Notes: generated by a model from the letters alone, not told the origin. A DNA stretch of 64,000 nt from Paractinoplanes pyxinae (GCF_026626335.1 NZ_JAPNTZ010000012.1:62001-126000); one strand, 5' to 3'; numbered from the stretch's first letter, positions 25,964-33,841 are shown. A program made the numbers and translations.

Positions 25964-27454
25964 CTAGCGACGCGCTGCCTTCACCTCACGCTCGAGGCGT
26001 TCCATCTCTTTGAGCTGGTCGGCCCGGACGCTGGTCGCCTTGCTCGATCGCAGGGCCGGGGCGCCGCTGCCGTACTCGCAGTTGACGACGGTCTCGCCCG
26101 CCGCGATCGGGTCGGCGCAGAAGTCGTCCCCGGCGCCGCCGTCGAGGTTGTCGGTGCCGGCCTCGCCCCACAGGGCGTCGTCGCCGGCGCCGGCCGCGAT
26201 GGTGTCGTCGCCCGGGCCGCCCTTCAGGGTGTCGGCGCCCGCCGTGCCGGTCAGGCGGTCGTTGCCGGAGCCGGCCCAGATGTGTGAGATCGACGGGTCG
26301 ATGGTGTCGCCCTCGCCGGGCGCGCCGTCGTCGCCCTGGACACCGTCGGCGTCGGCGGTGATGTTCGTGGTGCGGAGGTCGTAGATCAGCACATCGATGT
26401 TGGGACCGCCGATGAACGTGTCGGCGTCGGCCGTGCCGGCCGGCACGTCGGTGCCCTCGTCGAAGTAGTTCTCGCCGGACCCGCCGTTCATGACGTCGTT
26501 GCCGTACCCGCCGGCGAAGTGGTCGACGCCGGTGCCGCCGGTGAGCGTGTCGTTGCCGGGGCCGCCGTGCATGATGTTGCGGCCGTTGCCCCCGGCGACC
26601 CGGTCGTTGCCCTGATCACCGAGGATGTAGTCGTCCGCGCTGCCCCCGGTGAGCTGGTCGTCGCCCTCGCCGCCCCAGAGCCAGCCCTCGCCGTTGCCGC
26701 CGTCGACGATGTCGTTGTCCTCGTCGCCGTACAGGGTGTCGTTGCCCTCGCCGCCGTAGATCTTGTCGTTGCCGGGGCCGCCGTTGAAGTTCTTGTCATT
26801 GCCGTCGCCGCCGTAGATGACGTCGTCGCCCGGGCCGCCGTAGGACGTGCCGTCGTTGCCGGCGCCACCGTTCAGTGTGTCGTTGCCGGTGCTGCCGGAG
26901 AGGGTGTCGTCGCCGTCGCCCCCGATCACCAGGTCGTTGCCGGCGTCGCCGCGCAGCACGTCGTTGCCGCCGTTGCTCTGGATGACGTCGTCACCGTCGC
27001 CGGCGTAGACGTCGTCGCGCTTGGGGCCGCCGGTGATCCGGTCGTTGCCGGACCCGGTGCGGGCGGTCATGCCGAGGTCGGTCCGGTTGACCACGATGTC
27101 GTTGCGGTCGCCCAGGTCGACGCGGATCCAGTTGACCGGGACCTTCGGGGTGCAGCTGACCTGGGTCTTGTCGCCGTAGACCCAGACGCAGCCCGCGCCG
27201 GGATCGATGCCGGGGCCGTCGTCGACGATGACCGTGTTGCCGGTGCGGGTGATCGTGACGACGCTGGACGTGCCCGGAGCCGCCTTGTAGTTGACGACGT
27301 TGGAGTCGACGATCGAGACGATCCCGTTGGCCGCCGCGTTGGCCGGCAGGGCGATCCAGGCGACGCCGGCCACGGCGGCACCGCCGACCACGACCGTGGC
27401 GACCCGGAGCGAGCGCTTGCGGAAATTCAAGGTCGTTCCTCTCCTGAGGGACAT
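25964..27454 (-). CDS. Secreted RTX-type calcium-binding repeat protein 3
   Basis: Up to 496 residues, the longest of the three paralogues. A basic n-region and hydrophobic core end near ANAAA; the shared N-terminal domain and about 20 GGxGxD-type repeats follow, then a C-terminal Cys (VNCEYGSG) and a charged helical tail (LKEMERLEREVKAARR) that the paralogues lack. ATG 27454 is listed; TTG 27430 with GAGGA 6 nt upstream is an equally good start and matches the paralogues better. A 9-bp inverted repeat covers the ATG and the ribosome sites. Confidence 0.86.
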   Translation of the reverse strand: MSLRRGTTLNFRKRSLRVATVVVGGAAVAGVAWIALPANAAANGIVSIVDSNVVNYKAAPGTSSVVTITRTGNTVIVDDGPGIDPGAGCVWVYGDKTQVSCTPKVPVNWIRVDLGDRNDIVVNRTDLGMTARTGSGNDRITGGPKRDDVYAGDGDDVIQSNGGNDVLRGDAGNDLVIGGDGDDTLSGSTGNDTLNGGAGNDGTSYGGPGDDVIYGGDGNDKNFNGGPGNDKIYGGEGNDTLYGDEDNDIVDGGNGEGWLWGGEGDDQLTGGSADDYILGDQGNDRVAGGNGRNIMHGGPGNDTLTGGTGVDHFAGGYGNDVMNGGSGENYFDEGTDVPAGTADADTFIGGPNIDVLIYDLRTTNITADADGVQGDDGAPGEGDTIDPSISHIWAGSGNDRLTGTAGADTLKGGPGDDTIAAGAGDDALWGEAGTDNLDGGAGDDFCADPIAAGETVVNCEYGSGAPALRSSKATSVRADQLKEMERLEREVKAARR

Positions 27455-27467
27455 CGATCCTCAGGAG
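27441..27467 (-). promoter_or_regulatory. Hairpin over the RTX 3 translation start
   Basis: A perfect inverted repeat, CTCCTGAGG (27441-27449) and CCTCAGGAG (27459-27467). In the mRNA the GAGG sequences of both candidate ribosome sites lie in the stem and ATG 27454 in the loop, so folding would block initiation. It could also be a DNA operator just downstream of the promoter. Confidence 0.5.
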
Positions 27468-27468
27468 T

Positions 27469-27500
27469 GTAGGACGATACGGGGCCGTTCCGCTGTCCCG
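27469..27500 (-). promoter_or_regulatory. Shared RTX promoter element, copy B
   Basis: A 28/32 match to copy A (25861-25892), here abutting the stop codon of the upstream small acidic-protein gene. It has the same GGGACA and CGTCCTA boxes at the same spacing, so RTX 3 probably has its own promoter under the same control as RTX 2-RTX 1. Confidence 0.7.
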
Positions 27501-27501
27501 C

Positions 27502-27873
27502 TCAGCCCTCGTCCGGCCGGTTGAGGATGCCCACCGCCACCGCGTGGATCGCGTCCGCGTCCTTGGGGTCGTGCAGCGGGGCCTTGGCGCCGGTCACCGT
27601 GTACCACTCATCGGCGTCCTTGTATTGCACCCGGACCGTGGCGTCGAAGCCGTCGAGCTCTGTCCGCAGGGTCAGCTCGCCCGTCACCACGCCGACCTCG
27701 TCGGTCATGACGCCACCCTGACCGGCCACGATGTCAGTGGTCGGCGGAGCGGTGGCTGTTGCTTCCGCCGGCGCGGCTTCCTCGGCAGGCGGGGCTTCGT
27801 CGGCCGGCGCGGCCGGCTCCTCGGTGACCTCGGTGGCGGCAGCCGGCACCGGCTCCGCGGGGGAGGTGGTCAT
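27502..27873 (-). CDS. Hypothetical acidic protein coupled to HNH lipoprotein
   Basis: A 123-residue protein. Its N-terminal half is an Ala/Pro/Glu low-complexity stretch (AAPADEAPPAEEAAPAEATA). The C-terminal half is a compact domain of about 70 residues (VVTGELTLRTELDGFDATVRVQ, EWYTVTGAKAPL, AIHAVAVGILNRP) that I do not recognise. There is no signal peptide. The ATG at 27873 overlaps the stop of the HNH lipoprotein gene (ATGA), so the two are made together; an accessory or inhibitor role is only a guess. Confidence 0.7.
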   Translation of the reverse strand: MTTSPAEPVPAAATEVTEEPAAPADEAPPAEEAAPAEATATAPPTTDIVAGQGGVMTDEVGVVTGELTLRTELDGFDATVRVQYKDADEWYTVTGAKAPLHDPKDADAIHAVAVGILNRPDEG

Positions 27874-28517
27874 CAGCACTTCTCCAACATGTCGGCGAGC
27901 GCGGTCTTCTCTTTGGTGGTGACCGTCAGCTTCCACTTGGCCTTCACCGCGATCCAGTCTTGCGCATATTCGCACCAGCTGCTGGTCTCGGTGGGTTTCC
28001 AGGTGGACGGGTCCTGGTCGCCCTTCGACCGGTTGGAGGCGGCCGACACCGCGATCAGCTGCGGGTCGTCGAGGTCGTTGGCGAAGTCCCCGCGCTTGAC
28101 GTCGGTCCACTTCGCGGCGCCCGAGCGCCACGCGTTGGCCAGCGGCACCATGTGATCGATGTCGACCTTGGTCGGCGAGTTGAGCACCTGGCCGTCGTAG
28201 AAGCTGGTCCACGTGCCGGCGACGACGTTGCAGCCCGAGTACTTGACCTTCTTGCCGTCCCGCTTGAGCACCGAGTCGCGGACGTCGCAGTTGTCGCCCG
28301 TCTTGCGCCAGTGCGGGAACCGGTCGCGGCTGTACTTCGCCATGCTCCCGGACTTGGCGACCGTCAGCGCGTCGAGCTTCTTCTGAGCGCTGACCGCGTC
28401 TTTTGTGGATCGCGTAGTGGGCTGTTCGGCGGGCGGTTCGAGGGAGACGCCCTTACACCCGGCGAGGGCGAGCAGGGCAGCGGCGGCGGCGAGGATCAGT
28501 GGAGTACGAGGGGGCAC
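27873..28517 (-). CDS. HNH endonuclease-family lipoprotein
   Basis: A 214-residue protein from GTG 28517. It has a lipoprotein signal (LILAAAAALLALAGC, lipid Cys21), then a domain of the DUF1524/HNH family known from secreted actinobacterial nucleases. The motif VDIDHMVPLANAW (Asp121-His122) supplies the metal/catalytic residues, and SNRSKGDQDPS around Asn162 the second half; Cys pairs (NCDVR, SGCNV, SWCEYA) suggest disulfides. It likely cleaves nucleic acid outside the cell, for nutrient use or competition (inference). Translationally coupled to the next gene. Confidence 0.83.
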   Translation of the reverse strand: MPPRTPLILAAAAALLALAGCKGVSLEPPAEQPTTRSTKDAVSAQKKLDALTVAKSGSMAKYSRDRFPHWRKTGDNCDVRDSVLKRDGKKVKYSGCNVVAGTWTSFYDGQVLNSPTKVDIDHMVPLANAWRSGAAKWTDVKRGDFANDLDDPQLIAVSAASNRSKGDQDPSTWKPTETSSWCEYAQDWIAVKAKWKLTVTTKEKTALADMLEKC

Positions 28518-28578
28518 ATGCCCCAGAGTAGGAGGGCTGCGCCCGTTGTGTCCGAGTCGGTCGCCCGTGAGTGGATCA

Positions 28579-28603
28579 TCCCGCGCGCCGTGGGCGCGCG
28601 GGA
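28579..28603 (-). terminator. Terminator of leuA
   Basis: An 11-bp stem, TCCCGCGCGCC / GGCGCGCGGGA, with a 3-nt loop, starts 13 bp after the leuA stop. No T tract. Confidence 0.7.
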
Positions 28604-28615
28604 CGATCACCCGAT

Positions 28616-30343
28616 TCAGCGAGCGCGGTTGACCGCGCTGGCGACCGCCTTGATCGAGGCGCTCACGATGTTCTCGTCGATGCCGACGCCCCACACCGCC
28701 TGGTCGCCCACCTCGACCTCGACGTACGCCGCCGCCTGGGCGTTCTCGCCCGAGGTCAGCGCGTGCTCGTTGTAGTCGAGGACCCGCGCGGTGATGCCCA
28801 GCGGCGCGATGGCCTGCACGAAGGCGTCGATCGGGCCGTTGCCCACGCCGACCAGGGGCCGGCGCTGTCCACGGTGGAAGATCTCGACGTCGATCTCGAC
28901 CTTGCCGTCGCGGGTCGAGGTCGAGTAGTTCTCGACGGTGAACGCCTTGGTCGTCTGGTGCTCGACCAGGTACTCGCCGGCGAAGATGTCCCACATCTCC
29001 TGCGGGCTGACCTCGCCGCCCTCGACGTCGGTGTGGTGCTGCACGACGCCGGAGAACTCGATCTGCATGCGGCGCGGCAGGTCGAGCTTGTGCTCTTCCT
29101 TCATGATGTACGCCACGCCGCCCTTGCCGGACTGCGAGTTGACCCGGATGACGGCCTCGTAGTTGCGGCCCACGTCCTTGGGGTCGATCGGCAGGTAGGG
29201 CACGCCCCAGGTGAACTTGTCGATCTCGACCCCGGCCTCGTCGGCGTCGGCCTGCAGGGCGTTGAAGCCCTTCTTGATCGCGTCCTGGTGGGAGCCCGAG
29301 AAGGCCGTGTAGACCAGGTCGCCGACGTACGGGTGACGCTCGTGCACGGGCAGCTGGTTGCAGTACTCGACGGCCCGCTTGACCTCGTCGATGTCGGAGA
29401 AGTCGATCATCGGGTCGATGCCCTGCGAGAACAGGTTGAGGCCCAGGGTGACCAGGTCGACGTTGCCCGTGCGCTCGCCGTTGCCGAACAGGCAGCCCTC
29501 GATGCGGTCGGCCCCGGCCAACAGGCCCAGCTCGGCCGCGGCCACCGCGGTGCCGCGGTCGTTGTGCGGGTGCAGCGACAGGACGACCGATTCGCGCCGG
29601 GGCAGGTTGCGGTGCATCCACTCGATGGAGTCGGCGTACACGTTGGGGGTGGCCATCTCGACCGTGGCCGGCAGGTTGATGATCAGCGGCCGGTCCGGCG
29701 TCGGGTCGATGACGTCGATCACGGCCGAGCAGATCTCCAGCGCGTAGTCGAGTTCGGTTCCCGTGTACGACTCGGGCGAGTACTCGTAGAAGATCTCGGT
29801 GTCCGGGGTGTGGATCTCGGCGTACTTCTGGCAGAGCCGCGCCCCGGTGGTGGCGATGTCGGTGATGCCGTCCCGGTCCAGGCCGAAGACCACCCGGCGC
29901 TGCAGGGTCGACGTCGAGTTGTAGAAGTGGACGATCGCGCGCTTGGCCCCGCGGATCGACTCGAAGGTGCGGTCGATCAGGTGCTCACGGCACTGCACCA
30001 GCACCTGGATGGTGACGTCGTCGGGGATCAGGTCCTGCTCGATCAGCTGGCGGACGAAGTCGTAGTCGGTCTGGCTGGCGGCCGGGAAGCCGACCTCGAT
30101 CTCTTTGTAGCCCATCTGCACGAGCAGCATGAACATGCGCCGCTTGCGCTCGGGCGACATCGGGTCGATCAGGGCCTGATTGCCGTCGCGCAGGTCGACC
30201 GCGCACCAGCGGGGGGCGGCCTCGACGTGCCGGGCCGGCCATTGCCGGTCGGGCAGATCGATCGCGAACTGCTTCTGGTACGGGATGTAGCGCTCGAACG
30301 GCATCTTGCTGGAGCGCTGGGTCTGGAAAGCCGAAGAGGACAT
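28616..30343 (-). CDS. leuA: 2-isopropylmalate synthase
   Basis: LeuA condenses acetyl-CoA with 2-oxoisovalerate, the first committed step of leucine synthesis. The 575-residue protein has the DRE-TIM metallolyase core: LRDGNQALIDPM, the HNDRGTAVAAAELG metal motif and GNGERTGNVDLV. It ends in the C-terminal LeuA dimer/regulatory domain that binds leucine for feedback inhibition. ATG 30343 is chosen because GGAG lies 10 nt upstream; an in-frame TTG at 30358 precedes it. It is preceded by a leucine-type leader peptide and hairpin, so attenuation is expected in addition to feedback control. Confidence 0.95.
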   Translation of the reverse strand: MSSSAFQTQRSSKMPFERYIPYQKQFAIDLPDRQWPARHVEAAPRWCAVDLRDGNQALIDPMSPERKRRMFMLLVQMGYKEIEVGFPAASQTDYDFVRQLIEQDLIPDDVTIQVLVQCREHLIDRTFESIRGAKRAIVHFYNSTSTLQRRVVFGLDRDGITDIATTGARLCQKYAEIHTPDTEIFYEYSPESYTGTELDYALEICSAVIDVIDPTPDRPLIINLPATVEMATPNVYADSIEWMHRNLPRRESVVLSLHPHNDRGTAVAAAELGLLAGADRIEGCLFGNGERTGNVDLVTLGLNLFSQGIDPMIDFSDIDEVKRAVEYCNQLPVHERHPYVGDLVYTAFSGSHQDAIKKGFNALQADADEAGVEIDKFTWGVPYLPIDPKDVGRNYEAVIRVNSQSGKGGVAYIMKEEHKLDLPRRMQIEFSGVVQHHTDVEGGEVSPQEMWDIFAGEYLVEHQTTKAFTVENYSTSTRDGKVEIDVEIFHRGQRRPLVGVGNGPIDAFVQAIAPLGITARVLDYNEHALTSGENAQAAAYVEVEVGDQAVWGVGIDENIVSASIKAVASAVNRAR

Positions 30344-30391
30344 GTGGAACTGCTCCAAAGGGAGAGGAAAGACGAGAGAAGGCGGCGCGCG

Positions 30392-30466
30392 TCAGCCCCG
30401 CGACGAGGTGCCGGCCTCGAATGGGGCCTCGTCGCGGCAGCGAAGAAGGAGGAACGCCTGCCACAT
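30392..30466 (-). CDS. leuL: leuA leader peptide
   Basis: A 24-residue open frame, ATG 30466 to TGA 30392, starting 123 nt upstream of the leuA ATG. It begins MWQAFLLLR with three consecutive leucine codons (CTC CTT CTT) and ends inside the hairpin described next. Its tiny size, Leu run and position match transcription-attenuation leaders of amino-acid operons. A TAGGGT hexamer (plus-strand 30477-30482) lies 10 nt before its ATG. Confidence 0.72.
   Translation of the reverse strand: MWQAFLLLRCRDEAPFEAGTSSRG
30398..30437 (-). promoter_or_regulatory. Attenuator hairpin of the leuA leader
   Basis: A perfect 11-bp stem, CCGCGACGAGG (30398-30408) and its complement CCTCGTCGCGG (30427-30437). It overlaps the second half of the leader peptide frame, directly after the leucine codons. 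A ribosome stalled at the Leu codons would alter its folding, coupling leucyl-tRNA charging to leuA expression. Confidence 0.65.
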
Positions 30467-30531
30467 GTCGAAAATGACCCTACGTGATCATCTGGGCCGT
30501 TGCCAGCCGGTCGCCCGGATGGTGAGAACGC

Positions 30532-31314
30532 TCAAGCCGACGGGACGATCCCGGACGGCTGAACCGGAACCGGGTCGGGAAGCGCGGGCGGCGCGTCCAT
30601 GCCCATCGGCGGCCCGGCCACCTCGGCCCCGGGCAGCGGCACCGTGGCCGGCCCCTCGACCTGGCTCACCATCTTGAGCACGCCGAAGCCGACCCGGGCC
30701 GCGGTCAGCATCCCGTCGTCGGCGTAGCAGTAGACGCCGATGTCGACCGGCGCCGCCAGCGAGGCCGAGATCGAGTCGATCGAGTAGCAGCTGCCCTTGG
30801 CGCCGGCCAGCGGCTGCACCTGGGTCACGGCGAGCGCGGCCTGCCGGTCGGTGAAGACCGGCAGCCATTGCCGGAACAGGCGCGGGACCTTGGGGTCGTA
30901 CTCGTCGGGCACCGGCTTGCCCGGCTTGGCGACCTTCACGCAGGTCGAGGTGATCGGGTTGGACTGCGACCCGAGCGTGCACTGGAAGACGCCGGCCGGG
31001 GTCGAGACGATCGTCACGTCAGCCGTGCCGCCGAGCGCGCCGCCGCTGACATCGACCCGCCACGTGCCGTCCCGGCCGACGGTGGCCACCACGTTGCGCG
31101 GCTGGCCGCGGCCGTCGTCGAAGGAGTAGAGAGCCGCGTACGCCTTGTCCATCGCCAGCGCGGCCTTGGCCGCCAGGCTGTCGTGGGCGTCGGCCGCCGC
31201 CTGATCGACCGGGGCGCTCGACGCGGGCGGGGCCGCTTCCGGCGCGCCACCGCAGGCCGCCACGCCCGTCAGAAGCAGGGCGGCGGTGGACAGAAGCATC
31301 GAGCGTGGGCGCAC
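30532..31314 (-). CDS. Lipoprotein, hypothetical
   Basis: A 260-residue protein from GTG 31314 (ATG 31299 is possible). Lipoprotein signal with GVAAC lipobox, an Ala/Pro-rich spacer, then an exported domain with a few Cys (FQCTLG, TSTCVKV, GSCYSI, VYCYADDG) likely in disulfides, and a Pro-rich C-terminus (VPVQPSGIVPSA). No family is recognised. It is divergent from lysC, with about 200 bp between starts. Confidence 0.78.
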   Translation of the reverse strand: MRPRSMLLSTAALLLTGVAACGGAPEAAPPASSAPVDQAAADAHDSLAAKAALAMDKAYAALYSFDDGRGQPRNVVATVGRDGTWRVDVSGGALGGTADVTIVSTPAGVFQCTLGSQSNPITSTCVKVAKPGKPVPDEYDPKVPRLFRQWLPVFTDRQAALAVTQVQPLAGAKGSCYSIDSISASLAAPVDIGVYCYADDGMLTAARVGFGVLKMVSQVEGPATVPLPGAEVAGPPMGMDAPPALPDPVPVQPSGIVPSA

Positions 31315-31446
31315 CGAGACATTCTCGCCTCCACGGGCCGTATCGCCCCGGCGCTGAGCCTTCTCGGGCTTCGGCGTGTCGCGCGTGTCCGCTCGCTTGT
31401 GCGCCGGATTCTGGGATCGCCTGTCGGAGCCGGGCCCGGGCGCGGC

Positions 31447-31452
31447 TAGTGT
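31447..31452 (+). promoter_or_regulatory. Probable -10 of lysC-asd
   Basis: TAGTGT, 59 nt before the lysC GTG, is the best TANNNT hexamer in the lysC upstream region. This leader is longer than for most genes here, leaving room for regulation, though no riboswitch was recognised. Confidence 0.35.
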
Positions 31453-31511
31453 GGTGGCGATTGTCCGCATCCGGCGTCGCCGGTTCGTTCAGCCGAGGGA
31501 TTGGTTTCGCC

Positions 31512-32777
31512 GTGGCACTGGTGGTGCAGAAGTACGGTGGCTCGTCGGTCGCCACCGCCGAGCGCATCAAGCGCGTCGCCGAGCGCATCGTGGCCGCCCG
31601 CAAGGCCGGTGACGACGTGGTGGTCGTGGTCTCCGCCATGGGCGACACCACCGACGAGCTGATGGACCTGGCCAACCAGGTCAGCCCGCTGCCGCCCGGC
31701 CGTGAGCTCGACATGCTGCTCACCTCGGGCGAGCGCATCTCGATGGCGCTGCTGGCGATGGCCATCCACAACCTCGGGTACGAGGCCCGGTCGTACACGG
31801 GTTCGCAGGCCGGCGTGCTCACCACGTCGACGCACGGCAAGGCCCGGATCATCGACGTCACCCCCGGCCGTCTGCGCAGCGCGCTCGACGAGGGCGCGAT
31901 CGCCATCGTCGCCGGCTTCCAGGGCGTCTCGCAGGACACGAAAGACATCACCACCCTCGGCCGCGGCGGCTCCGACACCACGGCGGTGGCCCTGGCCGCG
32001 GCCCTGCACGCCGACGTGTGTGAGATCTACACGGATGTCGACGGCGTCTTCACCGCCGACCCGCGGATCGTGCCGGACGCCAAACACATCAAGCAGATCA
32101 CGTACGAGGAAATGCTCGAACTCGCCGCGGGCGGGGCGAAGGTGCTGATGTTGCGATGCGTGGAGTACGCGCGCCGCTTCAAGGTGCCCATCCACGTACG
32201 CTCTTCGTATTCTCACAAGCCCGGCACCCTGGTCACCGGATCGATGGAGGACCCTGACGTGGAACAAGCGCTGATCACCGGGGTCGCCCACGACCGCAGC
32301 GAAGCCAAGATCACGATTGTCGGCGTGCCCGACGAGCCCGGCGCGGCCGGCCGCATCTTCGACACCGTGGCCCAGGCCGAGATCAACATCGACATGATCG
32401 TGCAGAACGTGTCGACCGAGGGCACCGGGCGCACCGACATCTCGTTCACGCTGCCCAAGGCCGACGGCCCGACCGCGATGACCGCGCTCGACAAGATCAA
32501 AGACCAGATCAAGTTCAAGAGCCTGCTCTTCGACGACCACGTCGGCAAGGTGTCGCTGATCGGCGCGGGCATGCGCTCGCACCCGGGCGTGGCCGCCTCG
32601 TTCTTCGCCTGCATCGGCGAGGCCGGCGTCAACATCGAGATGATCTCCACGTCCGAGATCCGGGTCTCGGTCGTCTGCCGCGACAGCGACCTCGACACCG
32701 CGGTCCGCGCCGTGCACGACCAGTTCGAGCTGGGCGGCGGCGAGACGGCAGTGGTTTACGCGGGCACCGGCCGGTAA
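31512..32777 (+). CDS. lysC: Aspartate kinase
   Basis: LysC phosphorylates aspartate, the first step to lysine, threonine, methionine and diaminopimelate. The 421-residue protein has KYGGSSVA, the kinase core to about residue 245 (GFQGVS, GRGGSDTTAVALA, EIYTDVDGVFTADPR) and two ACT domains in the C-terminal 170 residues (ITIVGVPDEPGAAGRIF; SLIGAGMRSHPGVAA) for Lys/Thr feedback. The start is GTG 31512; the frame extends further upstream without family resemblance. An internal in-frame start at 32259 probably makes the beta subunit. It is followed 8 bp later by asd. Confidence 0.96.
   Translation: MALVVQKYGGSSVATAERIKRVAERIVAARKAGDDVVVVVSAMGDTTDELMDLANQVSPLPPGRELDMLLTSGERISMALLAMAIHNLGYEARSYTGSQAGVLTTSTHGKARIIDVTPGRLRSALDEGAIAIVAGFQGVSQDTKDITTLGRGGSDTTAVALAAALHADVCEIYTDVDGVFTADPRIVPDAKHIKQITYEEMLELAAGGAKVLMLRCVEYARRFKVPIHVRSSYSHKPGTLVTGSMEDPDVEQALITGVAHDRSEAKITIVGVPDEPGAAGRIFDTVAQAEINIDMIVQNVSTEGTGRTDISFTLPKADGPTAMTALDKIKDQIKFKSLLFDDHVGKVSLIGAGMRSHPGVAASFFACIGEAGVNIEMISTSEIRVSVVCRDSDLDTAVRAVHDQFELGGGETAVVYAGTGR
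32259..32777 (+). other. Internal start: aspartate kinase beta subunit
   Basis: GTG 32259, in frame with lysC, follows GGAGG with an 8-nt gap and would yield a 172-residue protein beginning MEQALITGVAHDRSEAK, that is, the two ACT domains alone. Aspartate kinases of Bacillus and corynebacteria/mycobacteria are alpha2-beta2 with beta made exactly this way. An ATG at 32244 is a weaker alternative. Confidence 0.7.
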
Positions 32778-32785
32778 GCCGGGCC

Positions 32786-33841
32786 ATGGCGCAGCCCACG
32801 CTCGCCGTCGTCGGGGCCACCGGCTCCGTCGGGACGGTCATGCTCGAGCTGCTGACCTCGCGCCGCAACGTCTGGGGCGAGATCCGGCTGATCGCGTCGT
32901 CGCGGTCGGCCGGCAAGCAGCTCAGCTGCCGCGGCGAGCAGCTGACGGTGGCCGAGCTGACCCCCGAGGCGTTCGACGGCGTCGACGTCGCGATGTTCGA
33001 CGTACCGGACGAGGTCTCGCTGCAGTGGGCGCCGATCATCGCGGCCCGCGGCGTCACTGTGGTCGACAACTCGGCCGCGTTCCGCATGGATCCCGACGTG
33101 CCACTCGTGGTGCCCGAGGTCAACCCCGCGGCGCTCGCTTATCGCCCGCGCAACATCGTCTCCAACGCCAACTGCACGGTGATGGCCATGATCATGGCGA
33201 TCGCGCCTCTGCACCACGAGTACGGCCTGCGTGAGCTGGTGCTGGCGTCCTATCAGGCCGCTTCGGGGGCCGGTCAGATCGGCGTCGACACCCTGCACGA
33301 CCAGCTCAGCAAGGTGGCCGGCGACCGCCTGCTGGGCTCTCGCCCCGGCAACGTGCGCCAGGCCGTGGGCGACGAGCTGGGCCCATTCTCGGCCCCGCTG
33401 GCGCTCAACGTGGTGCCGTGGTCGGGCGCGCTCGAGCCGCTGGGCTGGTCGTCGGAAGAGTTGAAGCTGCGCAACGAGTCCCGCAAGATCCTGGCCATTC
33501 CCGCCCTGAAGGTCTCGGCCACCTGCGTCCGAGTGCCGGTCGTGACCGGCCACTCGATCGCCGTCCACGCCGTCTTCGGCTCCGAGGTCGACGCCGAGGG
33601 CGCCCGCCAGGCCCTGCGCAACGCCCCCGGCGTCATCCTGGTCGACGACCCCGAGGCCGGCGAGTTCCCGATGCCGATCGACGCCGTCGGCACCGACCCG
33701 TCGTGGGTGGGCCGCATCCGCCGTGCGATGGACGACCCGCGAGCGCTCGACCTGTTCGTGACGGGCGACAACATGCGCAAGGGGGCGGCGCTGAACACGG
33801 TGCAGATCGCCGAACTGATCGCGGCCGAGCTGTCCAAGTGA
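32786..33841 (+). CDS. asd: Aspartate-semialdehyde dehydrogenase
   Basis: It reduces aspartyl phosphate to aspartate semialdehyde with NADPH, directly after LysC. In 351 residues: N-terminal GATGSVGTVMLELL (dinucleotide site), catalytic Cys130 in SNANCTVM, and a substrate/His region near CVRVPVVTGHS. ATG 32786. Operon lysC-asd-cutA: the cutA start overlaps the asd stop. Confidence 0.95.
   Translation: MAQPTLAVVGATGSVGTVMLELLTSRRNVWGEIRLIASSRSAGKQLSCRGEQLTVAELTPEAFDGVDVAMFDVPDEVSLQWAPIIAARGVTVVDNSAAFRMDPDVPLVVPEVNPAALAYRPRNIVSNANCTVMAMIMAIAPLHHEYGLRELVLASYQAASGAGQIGVDTLHDQLSKVAGDRLLGSRPGNVRQAVGDELGPFSAPLALNVVPWSGALEPLGWSSEELKLRNESRKILAIPALKVSATCVRVPVVTGHSIAVHAVFGSEVDAEGARQALRNAPGVILVDDPEAGEFPMPIDAVGTDPSWVGRIRRAMDDPRALDLFVTGDNMRKGAALNTVQIAELIAAELSK

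Noticed and set aside
23293..27454. Short regular nucleotide repeats, considered as a CRISPR array
   Set aside because: They are protein-coding GGxGxD repeats with degenerate, spacer-free units in a continuous reading frame; no cas genes.
28571..30487. Plus-strand open frame of 638 codons opposite leuA
   Set aside because: Shadow of leuA, with Val/Asp/Arg-rich translation and no ribosome site.
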